Source: a bacterium
GTDB taxonomy: Bacteria; Bacteroidota; Bacteroidia; NS11-12g; UBA955
Assembly (NCBI GenBank): GCA_029945665.1
Contig: JAQSCZ010000019.1
Coordinates: 1 to 47,509 of the forward strand
DNA: 47,509 bases
Direction of reading: 5' to 3'
Made by a program: the position numbers and the translations under genes. Shown piece by piece: positions 39,001 through 47,509 of this stretch. The number at the start of each line of letters is the position of its first letter. Positions within the stretch are counted from its first letter, which is position 1. The notes beneath the pieces were generated by a model. It saw only the letters and a program-made list of their open reading frames with translations, searched no databases and had not been told where the DNA came from.

Positions 39001-41627
39001 ACAGTATAGAAAGTATCTTTTGTTGCACTCGAAGTAAAGCTAGCATTTGGATTTACCGCACTAGAAGATGCACCGTTGTTAAATAACCATTTATATTTCA
39101 AGGTACTAATATTGTTGCCATTATTGGTTGTTGATTGATTGGTAAAAGTAACACTCAATGGACCACAACCATTCACCGTATTAGATGTAAACGCCGCAGT
39201 TGGACCAGGAAATACTTTTACAATAACAGATGTTGAATCTTTACAACCAGCCCAGTTGGTTACGTTCAATTTAACCTTATAAGTCGTATCAACTTTTTTA
39301 GCTGAAGGGTAATAAACAGTTGGATTAATAACACTGCTAGATGTTCCATTGCCTAAATTCCAAACATTGGTATAAGCGCTTGTTGAAGCATTGTTAAATA
39401 TTACTTTAAGAATTCCGCAACCTGAATCCCTATTTGTAACGATGGCCTTAGGATTCTTAGGTGTAAAATAAATTTTCTCCATTGAATCACCCTGGCAAGA
39501 AGAGGCGCTGGTTGCAATTAATTTTAATTTAACAAGCGTTGTATCGTTATAAAGTATAGAGTCAGATAAATTGGCGGCGGTAGAGATTAATTTATTATTT
39601 GCATACCATCTAAAATCTTTACCATAAATACTTGTATTTGTAAATTTAAAAGTGGCTGGTGTACAAGCATAAGCTTGATTGATTGTAAACTGTGCTTTTG
39701 CACCTGGTTTAATTCTTACATTGTGGTAAATGGTATCTTTACAACCTGAGCCAGTGCCAGCAATCAATCTAATATTGAACAACCCAACAGTACTATACAC
39801 ATGTTTATAGATACCACTATTTGTAGTCGATGCCGTTGTATTATCACCAAAAGTCCAATCATACTGATTTGAATTGATGGATTGGTTATTGAATTTTAAT
39901 GAATCAAAAGTACAGCCAACGGTATCGCCAACTAATATAGCTTTTGGCAACCCGAAGGCAGTAAAGGTTTGACTGAAAGTATCCAATCCGCAACTGTCGC
40001 TAACAATTAAACGAACAGTATAATTACCGGCTGTACTGTATACTTTAGTCGCAGGATTAGCAGATGCACTTGTTGTGCCATCGCCAAAATCCCATGAATA
40101 GCTTGGATTAACAAAATACGAAGTCGTATTATTAGTATAGGTAACAGTCACTGGAATACAAGTGCTGTTAATATTTGCAAACATAGCTGTCGGTTTGTCG
40201 TTAACTCTAAAAGTCTGTGTTATAGAATCGGCGCCACATTGATTAGCAACTTTTAATTTGATAGTGTATACACCTGCATTTATAAATGCGTATGACAACA
40301 ATGAATCCGTATATTGAGTAGAGCCATTTTTATCTGTGATGGTCCAAGTACGGGTATATCCTCTGCCTTTAGAAGTATCTTTAACATTTACATTTAAAGG
40401 TTTGCAACCTCTATTAATATTGTATACAAAACCAGCTTTAGGTTTGTAATAAATTCTTAACAACGATTTAAAAGTATCTTTTCCGCAACCGTTTTTTGAA
40501 ATCAAGGTTACATAATAATCACCCTCTGTGGCATATTTGTGAGCTTGATCTGCTTTGCTGCTGGTCCAACCCACAGTTGTTCCATCCCCAAAATCCCAAA
40601 AGTATTCCTTTAAATCTGGCAATAGACAATACTTATCATCGGTCGCATTTTGAAAGATATAATTTTTTGTAGGATCACAAGTTGTAGTAACTGTCCATAA
40701 CGCTTTGTCTTTATCACTAACATCCACTGGATTCCAAGTTGCTAATGAGCTACCACAGGCATTCTTTGCTTTAATTTGCAAAATAGCATTACAAACACCC
40801 TTGGTATATCGGTGATAAATTGTGTCTGCAAAACTACTCGCTGGTTTGGTTTCATTATCCCCATTGCCCCAATCAATATCGAAGGTGGTATTATCAGAAA
40901 TATTATACGATGAATTGACAATTCTCAATATAAAAGGCACACAACCTCTATTTGCTCCAGATGGCGGACCAACAATACCCGCAGTTGGCTGTCTTTGGTT
41001 ATAGGCAGTGCCATAAACAGTATCGATACAACTGCCGTTCTTGGTCACAATTTTAAATGTAAACACGCCCAATTGATTATATAAGTGGGTTTTAACATTT
41101 CCTGGAGCAAAATCACTTCCAGTAGTATCCATTAAACCATCGCCCCAAAATATTTTAAGTTTCTTTAAGGTATCATTTGATTCTACCTTAATTGAAAAGG
41201 TATCTGGATCGGCTATGTATTGTATACAATTAATCCAATATGGATTGGTATTAGCATTCCCTGATTGATCAATGATAGATTTCGCATTGCTGGTAACTGA
41301 AATAGTTGCAGCAGAAGAAGAATCGATACAACCACTTGAATCCTTAACAAATAATTTTACAGTGTTATTTCCTGTTCTCTTTAACAAGAAGGTAATTGAA
41401 TCCAATCCTTTTGTGGAATCCACAATCAAATTGTTCACTTTCCACCAATAGGTGGCTTTGTTTTTAAAATTACCTGTAGAAGTGTTTTTTGCCTTTATAA
41501 TGTATGGCAAACCACAGGTGTGAGTTGATGAATAAGTGAACGCTGGCGAGATGTTACACGCGTGAGTGTTTTTACCCAACAAAATTAAAACTACTAAAAC
41601 TAAACTTTTTAAACTAAAACTTTTCAT
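36069..41627 (-). CDS. Giant PKD-repeat surface protein with T9SS type B (gliding_CHU_C) domain
   Basis: The protein has 1852 residues. A signal peptide (1-23) is followed by about twenty Ig-like PKD modules of 75-100 residues. Clear copies read Y-F-W-D-F-G-D-G-T-T, Y-S-W-D-F-G-D-G-T-T, Y-T-W-K-F-G-D-N-T-S, Y-F-W-K-F-G-D-G-G-L, F-E-W-D-F-G-D-G-S-T and Y-R-W-V-F-G-D-G-S-P. Many modules open with a single Cys in G-C-x-P-L-x-V. The last 90 residues form a type B sorting domain: C-Y-V-P-T-A-F-T-P-N-N-N-G-R-N-D-G-F, F-T-R-W-G-Q-K-V-F-E, E-W-D-G-x-F-N-G and Y-V-W-K-V-S-G. It should be exported through T9SS and stay on the surface as an adhesin or matrix component. No enzymatic domain is seen. Confidence 0.93.
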   Translation of the reverse strand: MKSFSLKSLVLVVLILLGKNTHACNISPAFTYSSTHTCGLPYIIKAKNTSTGNFKNKATYWWKVNNLIVDSTKGLDSITFLLKRTGNNTVKLFVKDSSGCIDSSSAATISVTSNAKSIIDQSGNANTNPYWINCIQYIADPDTFSIKVESNDTLKKLKIFWGDGLMDTTGSDFAPGNVKTHLYNQLGVFTFKIVTKNGSCIDTVYGTAYNQRQPTAGIVGPPSGANRGCVPFILRIVNSSYNISDNTTFDIDWGNGDNETKPASSFADTIYHRYTKGVCNAILQIKAKNACGSSLATWNPVDVSDKDKALWTVTTTCDPTKNYIFQNATDDKYCLLPDLKEYFWDFGDGTTVGWTSSKADQAHKYATEGDYYVTLISKNGCGKDTFKSLLRIYYKPKAGFVYNINRGCKPLNVNVKDTSKGRGYTRTWTITDKNGSTQYTDSLLSYAFINAGVYTIKLKVANQCGADSITQTFRVNDKPTAMFANINSTCIPVTVTYTNNTTSYFVNPSYSWDFGDGTTSASANPATKVYSTAGNYTVRLIVSDSCGLDTFSQTFTAFGLPKAILVGDTVGCTFDSLKFNNQSINSNQYDWTFGDNTTASTTNSGIYKHVYSTVGLFNIRLIAGTGSGCKDTIYHNVRIKPGAKAQFTINQAYACTPATFKFTNTSIYGKDFRWYANNKLISTAANLSDSILYNDTTLVKLKLIATSASSCQGDSMEKIYFTPKNPKAIVTNRDSGCGILKVIFNNASTSAYTNVWNLGNGTSSSVINPTVYYPSAKKVDTTYKVKLNVTNWAGCKDSTSVIVKVFPGPTAAFTSNTVNGCGPLSVTFTNQSTTNNGNNISTLKYKWLFNNGASSSAVNPNASFTSSATKDTFYTVTLTTTTINGCYDSVAKQIQVYPQPFINFVADKLSGCQLLKVNYNNQSNPRDTGSIGIMTFKWNAGNGQTSTSKNFSASFKAALTKDTVYKTKLVGYSEHGCKDSSTINVTVHPDPKAQFNLNVVSGCTPLNINTINNSVAYDGGALTHNWKFGNGVISFDMNDSVVFYNHSNKDTAFKVWYETTSQYGCKDTAAGSVTVHPKPVAGFTVSTKKGCAPLQVALKDASVNPNTYFWGIGSQMNASGANQNIILPGIKIFDTTYYISHAVTSPYGCLSDTVFQQVLVLGRPDANFVVAKDSLCAKENVNFVNNTLGGYRYTWKFGDNTSSTLINPRHKFYINPLNYRDTVYHVTLEVSSSANCKDTTKKDVYLVNKPKDLMVLDKSIGCTDLTIKMSHNSKLFKTDYWEFGDNSGEATTDAVTHTYTNLSNITYSPKLTLRRSRFNCYDTASTIILVYPKPSADLKASRNNPCDIGYYQFINKSKNFTQNEWTFNDGSVYVSSSFSKVLPSAQVVDTFYSVELVVKNAYGCADTTSTTIKVKPKMKVRFSKNQIEACERGVVDFKNESVNTVRYFWKFGDGGLSTETNPSYVYNQFGTYRIMLFGYDKDGCVDSTDGSDVFNVIERPTADFDYLMRKPILPNAIVGFVGKPMITSTNINNLKFEWDFGDGSTNDASNFVKDPDHTYVNAGNVEVRFTVYNKQCSDFIIKPIFIQNAKPIVKFSADKFEGCSPLVVHFINTTAHATSYRWVFGDGSPDSEEENPIHKFEFEGTWDVTLIATGVGGSSTVTYTGMITVYPTPTADFTVDQRFVSLPNANFFITNRTNNSIAQKWTVSDSVGNILNTSNMRNPNFTLNVSGRFGVTLIATNNYNCSDTLFKPSYLTTMLPGYCYVPTAFTPNNNGRNDGFKPSLVNVSPDNFSFSIFTRWGQKVFETNDINAEWDGIFNGQLCEQENYVWKVSGQYDNKDEFTFRGIVALLR

Positions 41628-41820
41628 ATCATTAATTTGATAATATGTTCAAGTTAGCATCAAAAATTTATTAGCACAATGCTTTTAAAAATGCGCCATT
41701 TTTTTCTAAAAAATAATTATAAAATGCTGATTTATAGTGGTTTTAATTTATTTTTATATGTAGAAAACGAGTGAATAAATAATTTTTTGTTTAAGTTTTT
41801 TTTAAGTTTATTAAACAGTT

Positions 41821-44274
41821 TTAAATTTTGATATCGAGCCCGACCAAAAAATTAATTTTACTTTGCGGATAATAAAAATTTTCAATGGTGATTTCTTTCT
41901 TCAACACATATTTAAAAGTATACCCATTGTTTGTGTAATTAATACTACCAAGGTTGTTTACAACCCCTCTAAACACTATAACTGGCGCATTTTTGATTTT
42001 AATTTCCTTCTGAAAATTGATACTTATTGTGCTATAAGAATTCAATTTTTGAGACTCATTTTGGGTGTTATCGAGGTACTGTTTTCCAACATATTTTAGA
42101 TTAATCCCCAACTGCAAATTTTTAATGTGTTTATCGGTTATTCCAAAATAGCCAATTACATTCGGTGAAAATGAAATATCGGTGTTTTTATGAATCACTT
42201 TTACCTCATCATATTTTTCACCACTATCACCATAATCATAGTAAATATCTGTAAATGACTTAATCTTATTGCTACTCAATGTTAAGTTACCCTCGAAAGT
42301 TAACTTACCTTTCATAACCGATTGCATACCTATTAGCTCAATACCTCTTCTGTAAGACGCATCTGCATTTCTTCTTATGGAGTTGCCCACATCATTAACA
42401 GCACCTGTCAAAACCAATTGATTGACATAGTTCATATTATAGGCATTTACTTGAACAAAATGGGTACGACCTTTATTAATCCAACCCAATTCATAATCAG
42501 CCATTTGTTCAGACTTTGGTATATCCTTATTTGCATTATCTGTAAAATCGCTGCGCACAGGCTCTCTGTTTCCTTTACTATAACTTGCATACACTTGATT
42601 AGTTTTATTGTATTGATAGTTGAAACCAACTTTAGGATTAAAGAAATTATAATGTTGTTTGAATTTCACTTCGGTTAGTTCCGAGCCTATACCTGAACTA
42701 CTGTAATCAATTTTACGCATTTGTAATTCTGCTAATACCTTTAGTCCTTTTAATAGGGTGTACTCTCCTTTTAAAAATCCATTCACTTCATTCTTTTCAC
42801 TTTTTGCACGGTAATAGTCTTGATCGTTGCCAAAAGGCTGAGCCACACTGGCCCATGTTACTTTTCCAAAATGATTGCCTTGATAACTTGTGGCGCCTAT
42901 TCCTGCATTTAATTTTAAATTATTGCCATTGTAATCTAAGGTAGTAAAATTACCAAAGTAAATATTGTCTAACCATTTCTGACGGATTAAATCTGTAGTG
43001 GTAATTGTATCTGCATTGGGACTAATAAAATTATTCACCCCATAATTTGCAAAAGATGCGCCTTCCTTAAACTCCTCATAAAAACCTTTACCAGTAGTTG
43101 TGAAGAAAGAAGATTTAAAATTTATTTTATTAAACTGTTTGCCTATATGCAATTGATAATGGTTTTGCCAATAATTGTCCGTTTGATTTTTATAGGTATA
43201 ATAATTATAAGTTCTGCCGCTGTTTAATAAATTATGAGCTTGCGCTGGTGTTAAACTGTTGCGACTAATGTAGGCTTGCATTCCAGAGTCGTTGCCCTCA
43301 TATCTGCTTTGTGGTGTTCCATACCACGATTGATAGGTTTTTTCTTTACCCCCAAAACTCACTGCATTGATAGCCCATTTATTTTTATAATAATTTAAAT
43401 TGAATTGAAAAGCAGAAAGATTACTACTTGCCCTATCAATATAACCATCGCTTAAAATTTTTGATAAGCGACCGTTAAAGGAGAAATTCCCAATTCTGCC
43501 CGTACTGAACTTTAAATTACTTTTCGTTGTATTAAAAGAGCCATAGGATTGTTGAATTTGAAAGCCCGGTAAATTGCTGTTCTCAATATTATTAATACTG
43601 ATATTCGCTCCAAATGAACCATTGCCATTGGTGCTTGTTCCAACGCCTCTTTGCACTTGCACACTATTAGTAGAGCTTGCCAAGTCGGGCATATTTACCC
43701 AGTATACACCATGGCTTTCGGCATCATTTATAGGTACCCCATTAATTGTTACATTTATTCGCGTGGCATCACTTCCTCTAATTCTTATACCGGTATATCC
43801 AACACCCGAACCAGCGTCACTTGTGGTAACGGCCGAAGGTGTATTGCCTATAAGATAAGTAAAATCTTGTCCTAAATTTTGCGCAGCTATTTCTCTTGCA
43901 TTTAAATTGGTATAAGCAAAAGCATTGTTCTTATCTACCCTTGTGGCTTTCAAAATGAAGCTGGTTTGTTCGATTAATTTCTCTTTCAAAAGTATCGTTT
44001 GTTTTTGTCCAGTTAGCTTTACACTGGTGCGAGATTCCCAATATCCAAATTTTTGAATTACTAGGACATAAGATTTGCCAATTGTTAAATCATATTGCGT
44101 TTTATTGGGAATAAAATTAGTTGAATCAGTTCCTATTATTTTCGAATAGAAATCAATAACAACATTGCTATCTTCATCGATACAATTGAATGTGAAATTA
44201 GATTTAGATGTTTTGTTTTGAGCACTCGCAGAAAGCAATGCAAAAAAGAGAATGAGGGTGAACTTTATTTTCAT
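41821..44274 (-). CDS. TonB-dependent outer-membrane receptor
   Basis: ATG 44274 begins a clear signal peptide (M-K-I-K-F-T-L-I-L-F-F-A-L-L-S-A-S-A-Q) and gives 817 residues; the upstream in-frame ATG adds a second hydrophobic stretch and is less likely. Residues about 25-100 look like a carboxypeptidase-D regulatory-like domain. The plug (about 105-225) has I-A-A-Q-N-L-G-Q-D-F-T-Y-L-I-G-N-T-P-S, G-I-R-I-R-G-S-D-A-T-R-I-N-V-T-I-N-G-V-P-I-N-D-A-E-S-H and V-Q-V-Q-R-G-V-G. The rest is the 22-strand barrel with N-P-K-V-G-F-N-Y and Y-A-S-Y-S-K-G-N-R-E-P-V-R-S-D-F. It probably imports a ferric siderophore, which is inference from barrel type. Partner transport genes are not in the window. Confidence 0.92.
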   Translation of the reverse strand: MKIKFTLILFFALLSASAQNKTSKSNFTFNCIDEDSNVVIDFYSKIIGTDSTNFIPNKTQYDLTIGKSYVLVIQKFGYWESRTSVKLTGQKQTILLKEKLIEQTSFILKATRVDKNNAFAYTNLNAREIAAQNLGQDFTYLIGNTPSAVTTSDAGSGVGYTGIRIRGSDATRINVTINGVPINDAESHGVYWVNMPDLASSTNSVQVQRGVGTSTNGNGSFGANISINNIENSNLPGFQIQQSYGSFNTTKSNLKFSTGRIGNFSFNGRLSKILSDGYIDRASSNLSAFQFNLNYYKNKWAINAVSFGGKEKTYQSWYGTPQSRYEGNDSGMQAYISRNSLTPAQAHNLLNSGRTYNYYTYKNQTDNYWQNHYQLHIGKQFNKINFKSSFFTTTGKGFYEEFKEGASFANYGVNNFISPNADTITTTDLIRQKWLDNIYFGNFTTLDYNGNNLKLNAGIGATSYQGNHFGKVTWASVAQPFGNDQDYYRAKSEKNEVNGFLKGEYTLLKGLKVLAELQMRKIDYSSSGIGSELTEVKFKQHYNFFNPKVGFNYQYNKTNQVYASYSKGNREPVRSDFTDNANKDIPKSEQMADYELGWINKGRTHFVQVNAYNMNYVNQLVLTGAVNDVGNSIRRNADASYRRGIELIGMQSVMKGKLTFEGNLTLSSNKIKSFTDIYYDYGDSGEKYDEVKVIHKNTDISFSPNVIGYFGITDKHIKNLQLGINLKYVGKQYLDNTQNESQKLNSYSTISINFQKEIKIKNAPVIVFRGVVNNLGSINYTNNGYTFKYVLKKEITIENFYYPQSKINFLVGLDIKI

Positions 44275-44477
44275 TTGATTTGTAAAAAATAAAGTTGTGG
44301 GGATTGAAATTAATATCACAATAAAAAATTGCATACTAATTCTAGTTTTTCCTGTCGCAGTAATTACACTTATCCAGGTATTGTGGGTTTAATCTCAGCT
44401 AAATATTTATAGCACCCCAAAACTTTGATGCAAAGAAAAGGAAAAATTTGAAATAAGATTAAAATACTTTTGGCAAA

Positions 44478-45896
44478 TTATTTTAGTTGCTCAGCAACAG
44501 TGTATAACAATGCTTCATCAAATGGCTTAGCCATTAATTGCAGTCCTATAGGCATATTGGTAACAGTATCTATGCCTGCTGGTATAGATAGCGCAGGAAT
44601 ACCTGCCAAATTAGCTTGTACTGTAAATAAATCGGCCAAATACATAGCAACAGGATCACTTGATTTTTCTCCCAATTTAAATGCAGGTGTGCTGGTTGTT
44701 GGTGTCAATATTAAATCATAACGCTCAAAAATTTCCAATGTTTTTTGACGGATGAGTTGTCTTACTTTTTGCGCTTTGGTATAGTAAGTATCATAATAAT
44801 CGCTACTCAGTACAAAAGTACCTAACATTATTCTGCGTTGTACTTCGGGTCCAAATCCTTCTGTTCTGCTCTTTTTAAAAGTACTTTCTAAATCGGTCGC
44901 ATTGGCACTTCTATAACCATACATTAATCCAGAAAAACGACTTAAATTACTACTGGCTTCTGCTGTAGTTAAAACTTGGTAGCAAGGCACCATGGCATCT
45001 AGGTAAGGAAAATCAATTCCACTTACTTCATGGCCTTTATCTTTTAATAATTGTATATAATTTTCTGTACTAGCTTTAATTTGAGGATCGAGTCCTTTGC
45101 TATTTAAACATTCATTGATATAGGCAATTTTTAAGGGTCTGTTTAAACCATCAATTTCACTTTTATCTGCCTTTCTTTTGGCCATTGTAGCATCGTTTTC
45201 ATCTTCGCCAGCAATTACATTCATCAGTAATGCCATGTCTTGGATGCTCGAAGTAAATGGACCGATTTGATCGAAACTACTTGCAAATGCTATTAAGCCC
45301 CAGCGACTGATGCGGCCATAAGTTGGGTATAATCCATAAATTCCTGTGAATGCAGCTGGCTGCCTAATGGAACCACCTGTATCGCTTCCAAGCGAGGCCA
45401 AACACATATCAGCTTGTACTGCTACAGCACTTCCACCGCTACTTCCACCTGGTACTCTGCTCATGTCTGCTGCATTCAAAACTGGACCAAAAGCCGAGTT
45501 TTCGTTGGAAGCACCCATTGCAAATTCATCACAATTTGTTCTGCCAATAATGATTGCATCTTCGGCCAATAGACGCTCAACCACATTAGCAGAAAAAAGA
45601 GAAGTAAAGCCTCCTAAAATTTTTGATGAAGCTGAAGAATGATGCCCTTTGTATACAATGTTATCTTTAATGGCTATTACCATACCAGCCAATTTACCAG
45701 CCGTTTTATTGTCTATTTTAATTTGGATAGCACGTGCACTTTCTATTGCTTCCTCAGCATATATTTCTAAAAAAGCATTTAAACTAGCGTTGAGATTAAT
45801 TTGACCGAGGTAATAATCAACCAATGCAGATACAGTAAGATGTCCAGCAGAAATTTCAGATTGTATTTCTGCAAGTGATGAAAAGCGTTTTTTCAT
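44478..45896 (-). CDS. gatA: Asp-tRNA(Asn)/Glu-tRNA(Gln) amidotransferase subunit A
   Basis: The protein has 472 residues, normal for GatA. The amidase signature runs through G-M-V-I-A-I-K-D-N-I (catalytic Lys of the Ser-Ser-Lys triad), N-C-D-E-F-A-M-G-A-S-N-E-N-S-A-F-G and V-P-G-G-S-S-G-G-S-A-V-A-V. It ends with G-S-D-T-G-G-S-I-R-Q-P-A-A, which holds the Ser pair, followed by G-L-Y-P-T-Y-G-R-I-S-R-W-G-L-I-A-F-A-S-S-F-D-Q-I-G. GatA releases ammonia from glutamine and passes it to GatB for amidation of misacylated tRNA. The gene lies 17 bp after tatA on the same strand. gatB and gatC are not in the window, which is common in Bacteroidota. Confidence 0.96.
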   Translation of the reverse strand: MKKRFSSLAEIQSEISAGHLTVSALVDYYLGQINLNASLNAFLEIYAEEAIESARAIQIKIDNKTAGKLAGMVIAIKDNIVYKGHHSSASSKILGGFTSLFSANVVERLLAEDAIIIGRTNCDEFAMGASNENSAFGPVLNAADMSRVPGGSSGGSAVAVQADMCLASLGSDTGGSIRQPAAFTGIYGLYPTYGRISRWGLIAFASSFDQIGPFTSSIQDMALLMNVIAGEDENDATMAKRKADKSEIDGLNRPLKIAYINECLNSKGLDPQIKASTENYIQLLKDKGHEVSGIDFPYLDAMVPCYQVLTTAEASSNLSRFSGLMYGYRSANATDLESTFKKSRTEGFGPEVQRRIMLGTFVLSSDYYDTYYTKAQKVRQLIRQKTLEIFERYDLILTPTTSTPAFKLGEKSSDPVAMYLADLFTVQANLAGIPALSIPAGIDTVTNMPIGLQLMAKPFDEALLYTVAEQLK

Positions 45897-45913
45897 GCCC
45901 CAAAAAACAGAAG

Positions 45914-46114
45914 TTATTTAGCGTCTGTTGATTTGTCCTGAGATTTTTCTTGCATGCCTTTTTCAATTTCGCTTCTAACATTGTTTTTAGCATTTTGAAA
46001 TTCACGCATTCCCTGTCCAACACCACGCATTAATTCTGGAATTTTTTTACCACCGAAAAGAATAAGAATTGCAACAATTATTAAGATAATTTCAGTTGCC
46101 CCTAGATTTCCCAT
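45914..46114 (-). CDS. tatA: Twin-arginine translocase component TatA/TatE
   Basis: The protein has 66 residues. It has the single N-terminal membrane helix of the family, [32 protein letters not shown]. This includes the F-G hinge and the G-x-K-x-I-P-E-L motif, then an amphipathic helix (M-R-E-F-Q-N-A-K) and a charged tail. TatA forms the protein-conducting oligomer of the Tat system for folded proteins with a twin-arginine signal. tatC is not in the window. A good promoter lies upstream and gatA follows after 17 bp, so both are probably co-transcribed. Confidence 0.95.
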   Translation of the reverse strand: MGNLGATEIILIIVAILILFGGKKIPELMRGVGQGMREFQNAKNNVRSEIEKGMQEKSQDKSTDAK

Positions 46115-46138
46115 ATTATTAATTTATTTAATTAACTG

Positions 46139-46167
46139 CAAAGGTAGCGAATAATCAGCATTTGCAA
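46139..46167 (-). promoter_or_regulatory. Bacteroidota-type promoter of tatA-gatA
   Basis: On the minus strand TTG (46165-46167), 18 bp, then TACCTTTG (46139-46146) matches TTG-n17-23-TAnnTTTG. The box ends 24 bp before the tatA start. It is the best promoter match in the window. Confidence 0.65.
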
Positions 46168-46218
46168 TAAAATTATTTCCTAAGGCAACGTAAAAATAAA
46201 AATCGGTGTTTTGGATAT

Positions 46219-47509
46219 ATGAATATTAGATTTTTAGTTCGTTTTATAATTTTGGTTGTTTTAGTCTATATAACTAATCAACAAGCCAAAGCCTCGCACA
46301 TGATGGGTAGCGACGTTTCATACGTATGTATAAGTCCTGGCAAATACAAAATCACTGCCAAGGTCTACCGCGATTGCCGTGGTATCCCTCTCAATAGCCC
46401 AGCTATCAATGCTTTCAGTCCAAGTTGTGGCTCCTCCGTTGCTATCTCCTATACAAGAACAGAAATCAACGATATCACGCCTACATGTATAGGCACACCG
46501 GGTCCTTGTAATCCCGAAAATACAACTGTTGGTGCCGAAGGGATTGAAGAACATGTATTTGAAGGCATTGTAGATTTTAATACAGCTCCATATGATGCAT
46601 TTATAAAAAACGGTTGTTGTAAAATCTATTTTTCAGTTGAACAATGTTGCAGAAATAGCGCAATTACAACCTTAACGCAAGGTAACCTTTACACCGAGGC
46701 GATGTTAGATTTATGTAACATCAAAGGCAAATGCAATACCTCTCCTCAATTGACTATTCCTCCTGTAGCCTATATATGTTGCAATATGCCTTTCACCTTT
46801 AACAATGGTGCTAGCGAAATAATTGATGGCGATAGCCTTTCCTATTCACTCGCTAATCCGCTAAAAGGACATAACGATAACGAATCTTACCAAGGTACTT
46901 TCACTCCAACTATTCCTATGACTCCATTTTGTTTGCCTCCAGGTGTTATAAATTGCAAAGCTTTACCAAATGCCAAGCCGCCTCGTGGTTTGTATTTCGA
47001 TAGAAACACTGGTGATATTATCTTTACCCCTTCTAAATGTGATGAGGTTGGAGTAATTGTTATTCAAATTGATGAGTATCGAAAGGATTCCGCTTCAGGT
47101 AAATATCTATTAATTGGTGTCACTAGAAGGGACATGCAGCTGGTTGTAACCAAATGCGCTGATAATAATCCGCCTCAAATTCCTACCAATAATAAGCAGA
47201 CTATTTGTGAAGGAGAAAAACTATGTTTCACCATTCAATCACGCGATACAAGAACAATCAATGCAACGCGAGATGACACTACCCAATTAAGTTGGAACTA
47301 TGGCATTCCTGGCGCAACCTTTAAAGTTATTGACCCTACTGCAAGAGAAAAGGCCGCTGAATTCTGTTGGCAAACCAAAATTGGTGACGCAAGAGATTAT
47401 GCGTATCAATTTACTGTAACTGCTGTGGATGATAATTGCAATCCCGCTCCTGCAAAAATCAATAAAGGCTTCTTAGTTGCAGTCAAAGCAAAAGCTACAG
47501 CCAACCGCA
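46219..47509 (+). CDS. Large secreted protein (gliding/T9SS-type surface protein), N-terminal part, cut by window edge
   Basis: ATG 46219 opens a frame that stays open to the right edge (430 codons seen). A signal peptide, F-I-I-L-V-V-L-V-Y-I-T-N-Q-Q-A-K-A, is followed by S-H-M-M-G-S-D-V-S-Y-V-C and Y-K-I-T-A-K-V-Y-R-D-C-R-G-I. This is the start commonly seen in long Bacteroidota proteins that end in a gliding_CHU_C (T9SS type B) domain and contain many Cys. The segment G-L-Y-F-D-R-N-T-G-D-I-I-F-T-P-S near 255-270 resembles a cadherin-like/Ig repeat unit. The C-terminus is outside the window, so sorting type is inference. It diverges from tatA with 104 bp between the start codons. Confidence 0.85.
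   Translation, partial: MNIRFLVRFIILVVLVYITNQQAKASHMMGSDVSYVCISPGKYKITAKVYRDCRGIPLNSPAINAFSPSCGSSVAISYTRTEINDITPTCIGTPGPCNPENTTVGAEGIEEHVFEGIVDFNTAPYDAFIKNGCCKIYFSVEQCCRNSAITTLTQGNLYTEAMLDLCNIKGKCNTSPQLTIPPVAYICCNMPFTFNNGASEIIDGDSLSYSLANPLKGHNDNESYQGTFTPTIPMTPFCLPPGVINCKALPNAKPPRGLYFDRNTGDIIFTPSKCDEVGVIVIQIDEYRKDSASGKYLLIGVTRRDMQLVVTKCADNNPPQIPTNNKQTICEGEKLCFTIQSRDTRTINATRDDTTQLSWNYGIPGATFKVIDPTAREKAAEFCWQTKIGDARDYAYQFTVTAVDDNCNPAPAKINKGFLVAVKAKATANR

Noticed and set aside
44275-44334. Upstream ATG for the TonB-dependent receptor
   Set aside because: It would place an extra hydrophobic stretch before a complete signal peptide that starts at 44274.

Overview
The window is low-GC DNA from a member of the Bacteroidota. 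Several genes carry type IX secretion (T9SS) sorting domains: type A at the C-termini of the proteins at 11141-12007 and 20192-21787, and type B (gliding_CHU_C-like) on the 1852-residue PKD protein at 36069-41627. Other pointers are a TonB-dependent receptor, lipoproteins, -7 boxes of the form TAnnTTTG, and leaders without Shine-Dalgarno sequences. I cannot resolve the family or genus.

Left part (1 to about 14.1 kb) is an accessory region. It opens with the 5' end of an IS1182-type transposase gene running off the left edge. About twenty mostly small genes follow, every one on the + strand. They are separated by stretches carrying CTAAC-type (R''-like) and GTTA-type (R'-like) core sequences, often with imperfect inverted arms, as expected for integron attC sites. 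Several cassette ORFs start 10 to 25 nt after an R'-like core. Contents are typical cassette cargo: a GNAT-like protein with a small basic partner, a possible HEPN protein, and DUF4279, DUF2200, VOC, RpoA-CTD-like, DUF1801 (two), Ntn-hydrolase, DUF6157 and YdeI proteins. No integron integrase is visible, so the best description is a degraded cassette array without integrase (CALIN-like). A lipoprotein/outer-membrane barrel pair, a frameshifted membrane protein gene and a T9SS cargo gene sit inside or beside it.

Middle part (14.1 to 29 kb) holds loosely spaced genes, nearly all on +: an AraC regulator, NAD(P)-binding reductases, a flavin/PNPOx-like stress protein beside a DJ-1/PfpI protein, a sialidase-fold T9SS protein, an acyltransferase-3, a DapB-like reductase, a Na+/H+ antiporter, a membrane protein related to the STM3941 family, and a membrane/secreted/lipoprotein trio. 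A decayed T9SS tail lies at 15.5 kb. A perfect 24-bp TetR-type inverted repeat lies at 26714-26737.

Right part (29 to 47.5 kb): an SPFH/flotillin-like protein with four tandem N-terminal modules, then a convergent TPR protein. Next comes a minus-strand run (SRPBCC, SRPBCC, DoxX, VOC) divergent from a GlxA-type regulator. Then follow the giant PKD adhesin-like protein, a TonB-dependent receptor, and the housekeeping pair tatA-gatA. The window ends inside another large secreted protein gene.

All calls come from reading the sequence and remembered family features; no database search was run.
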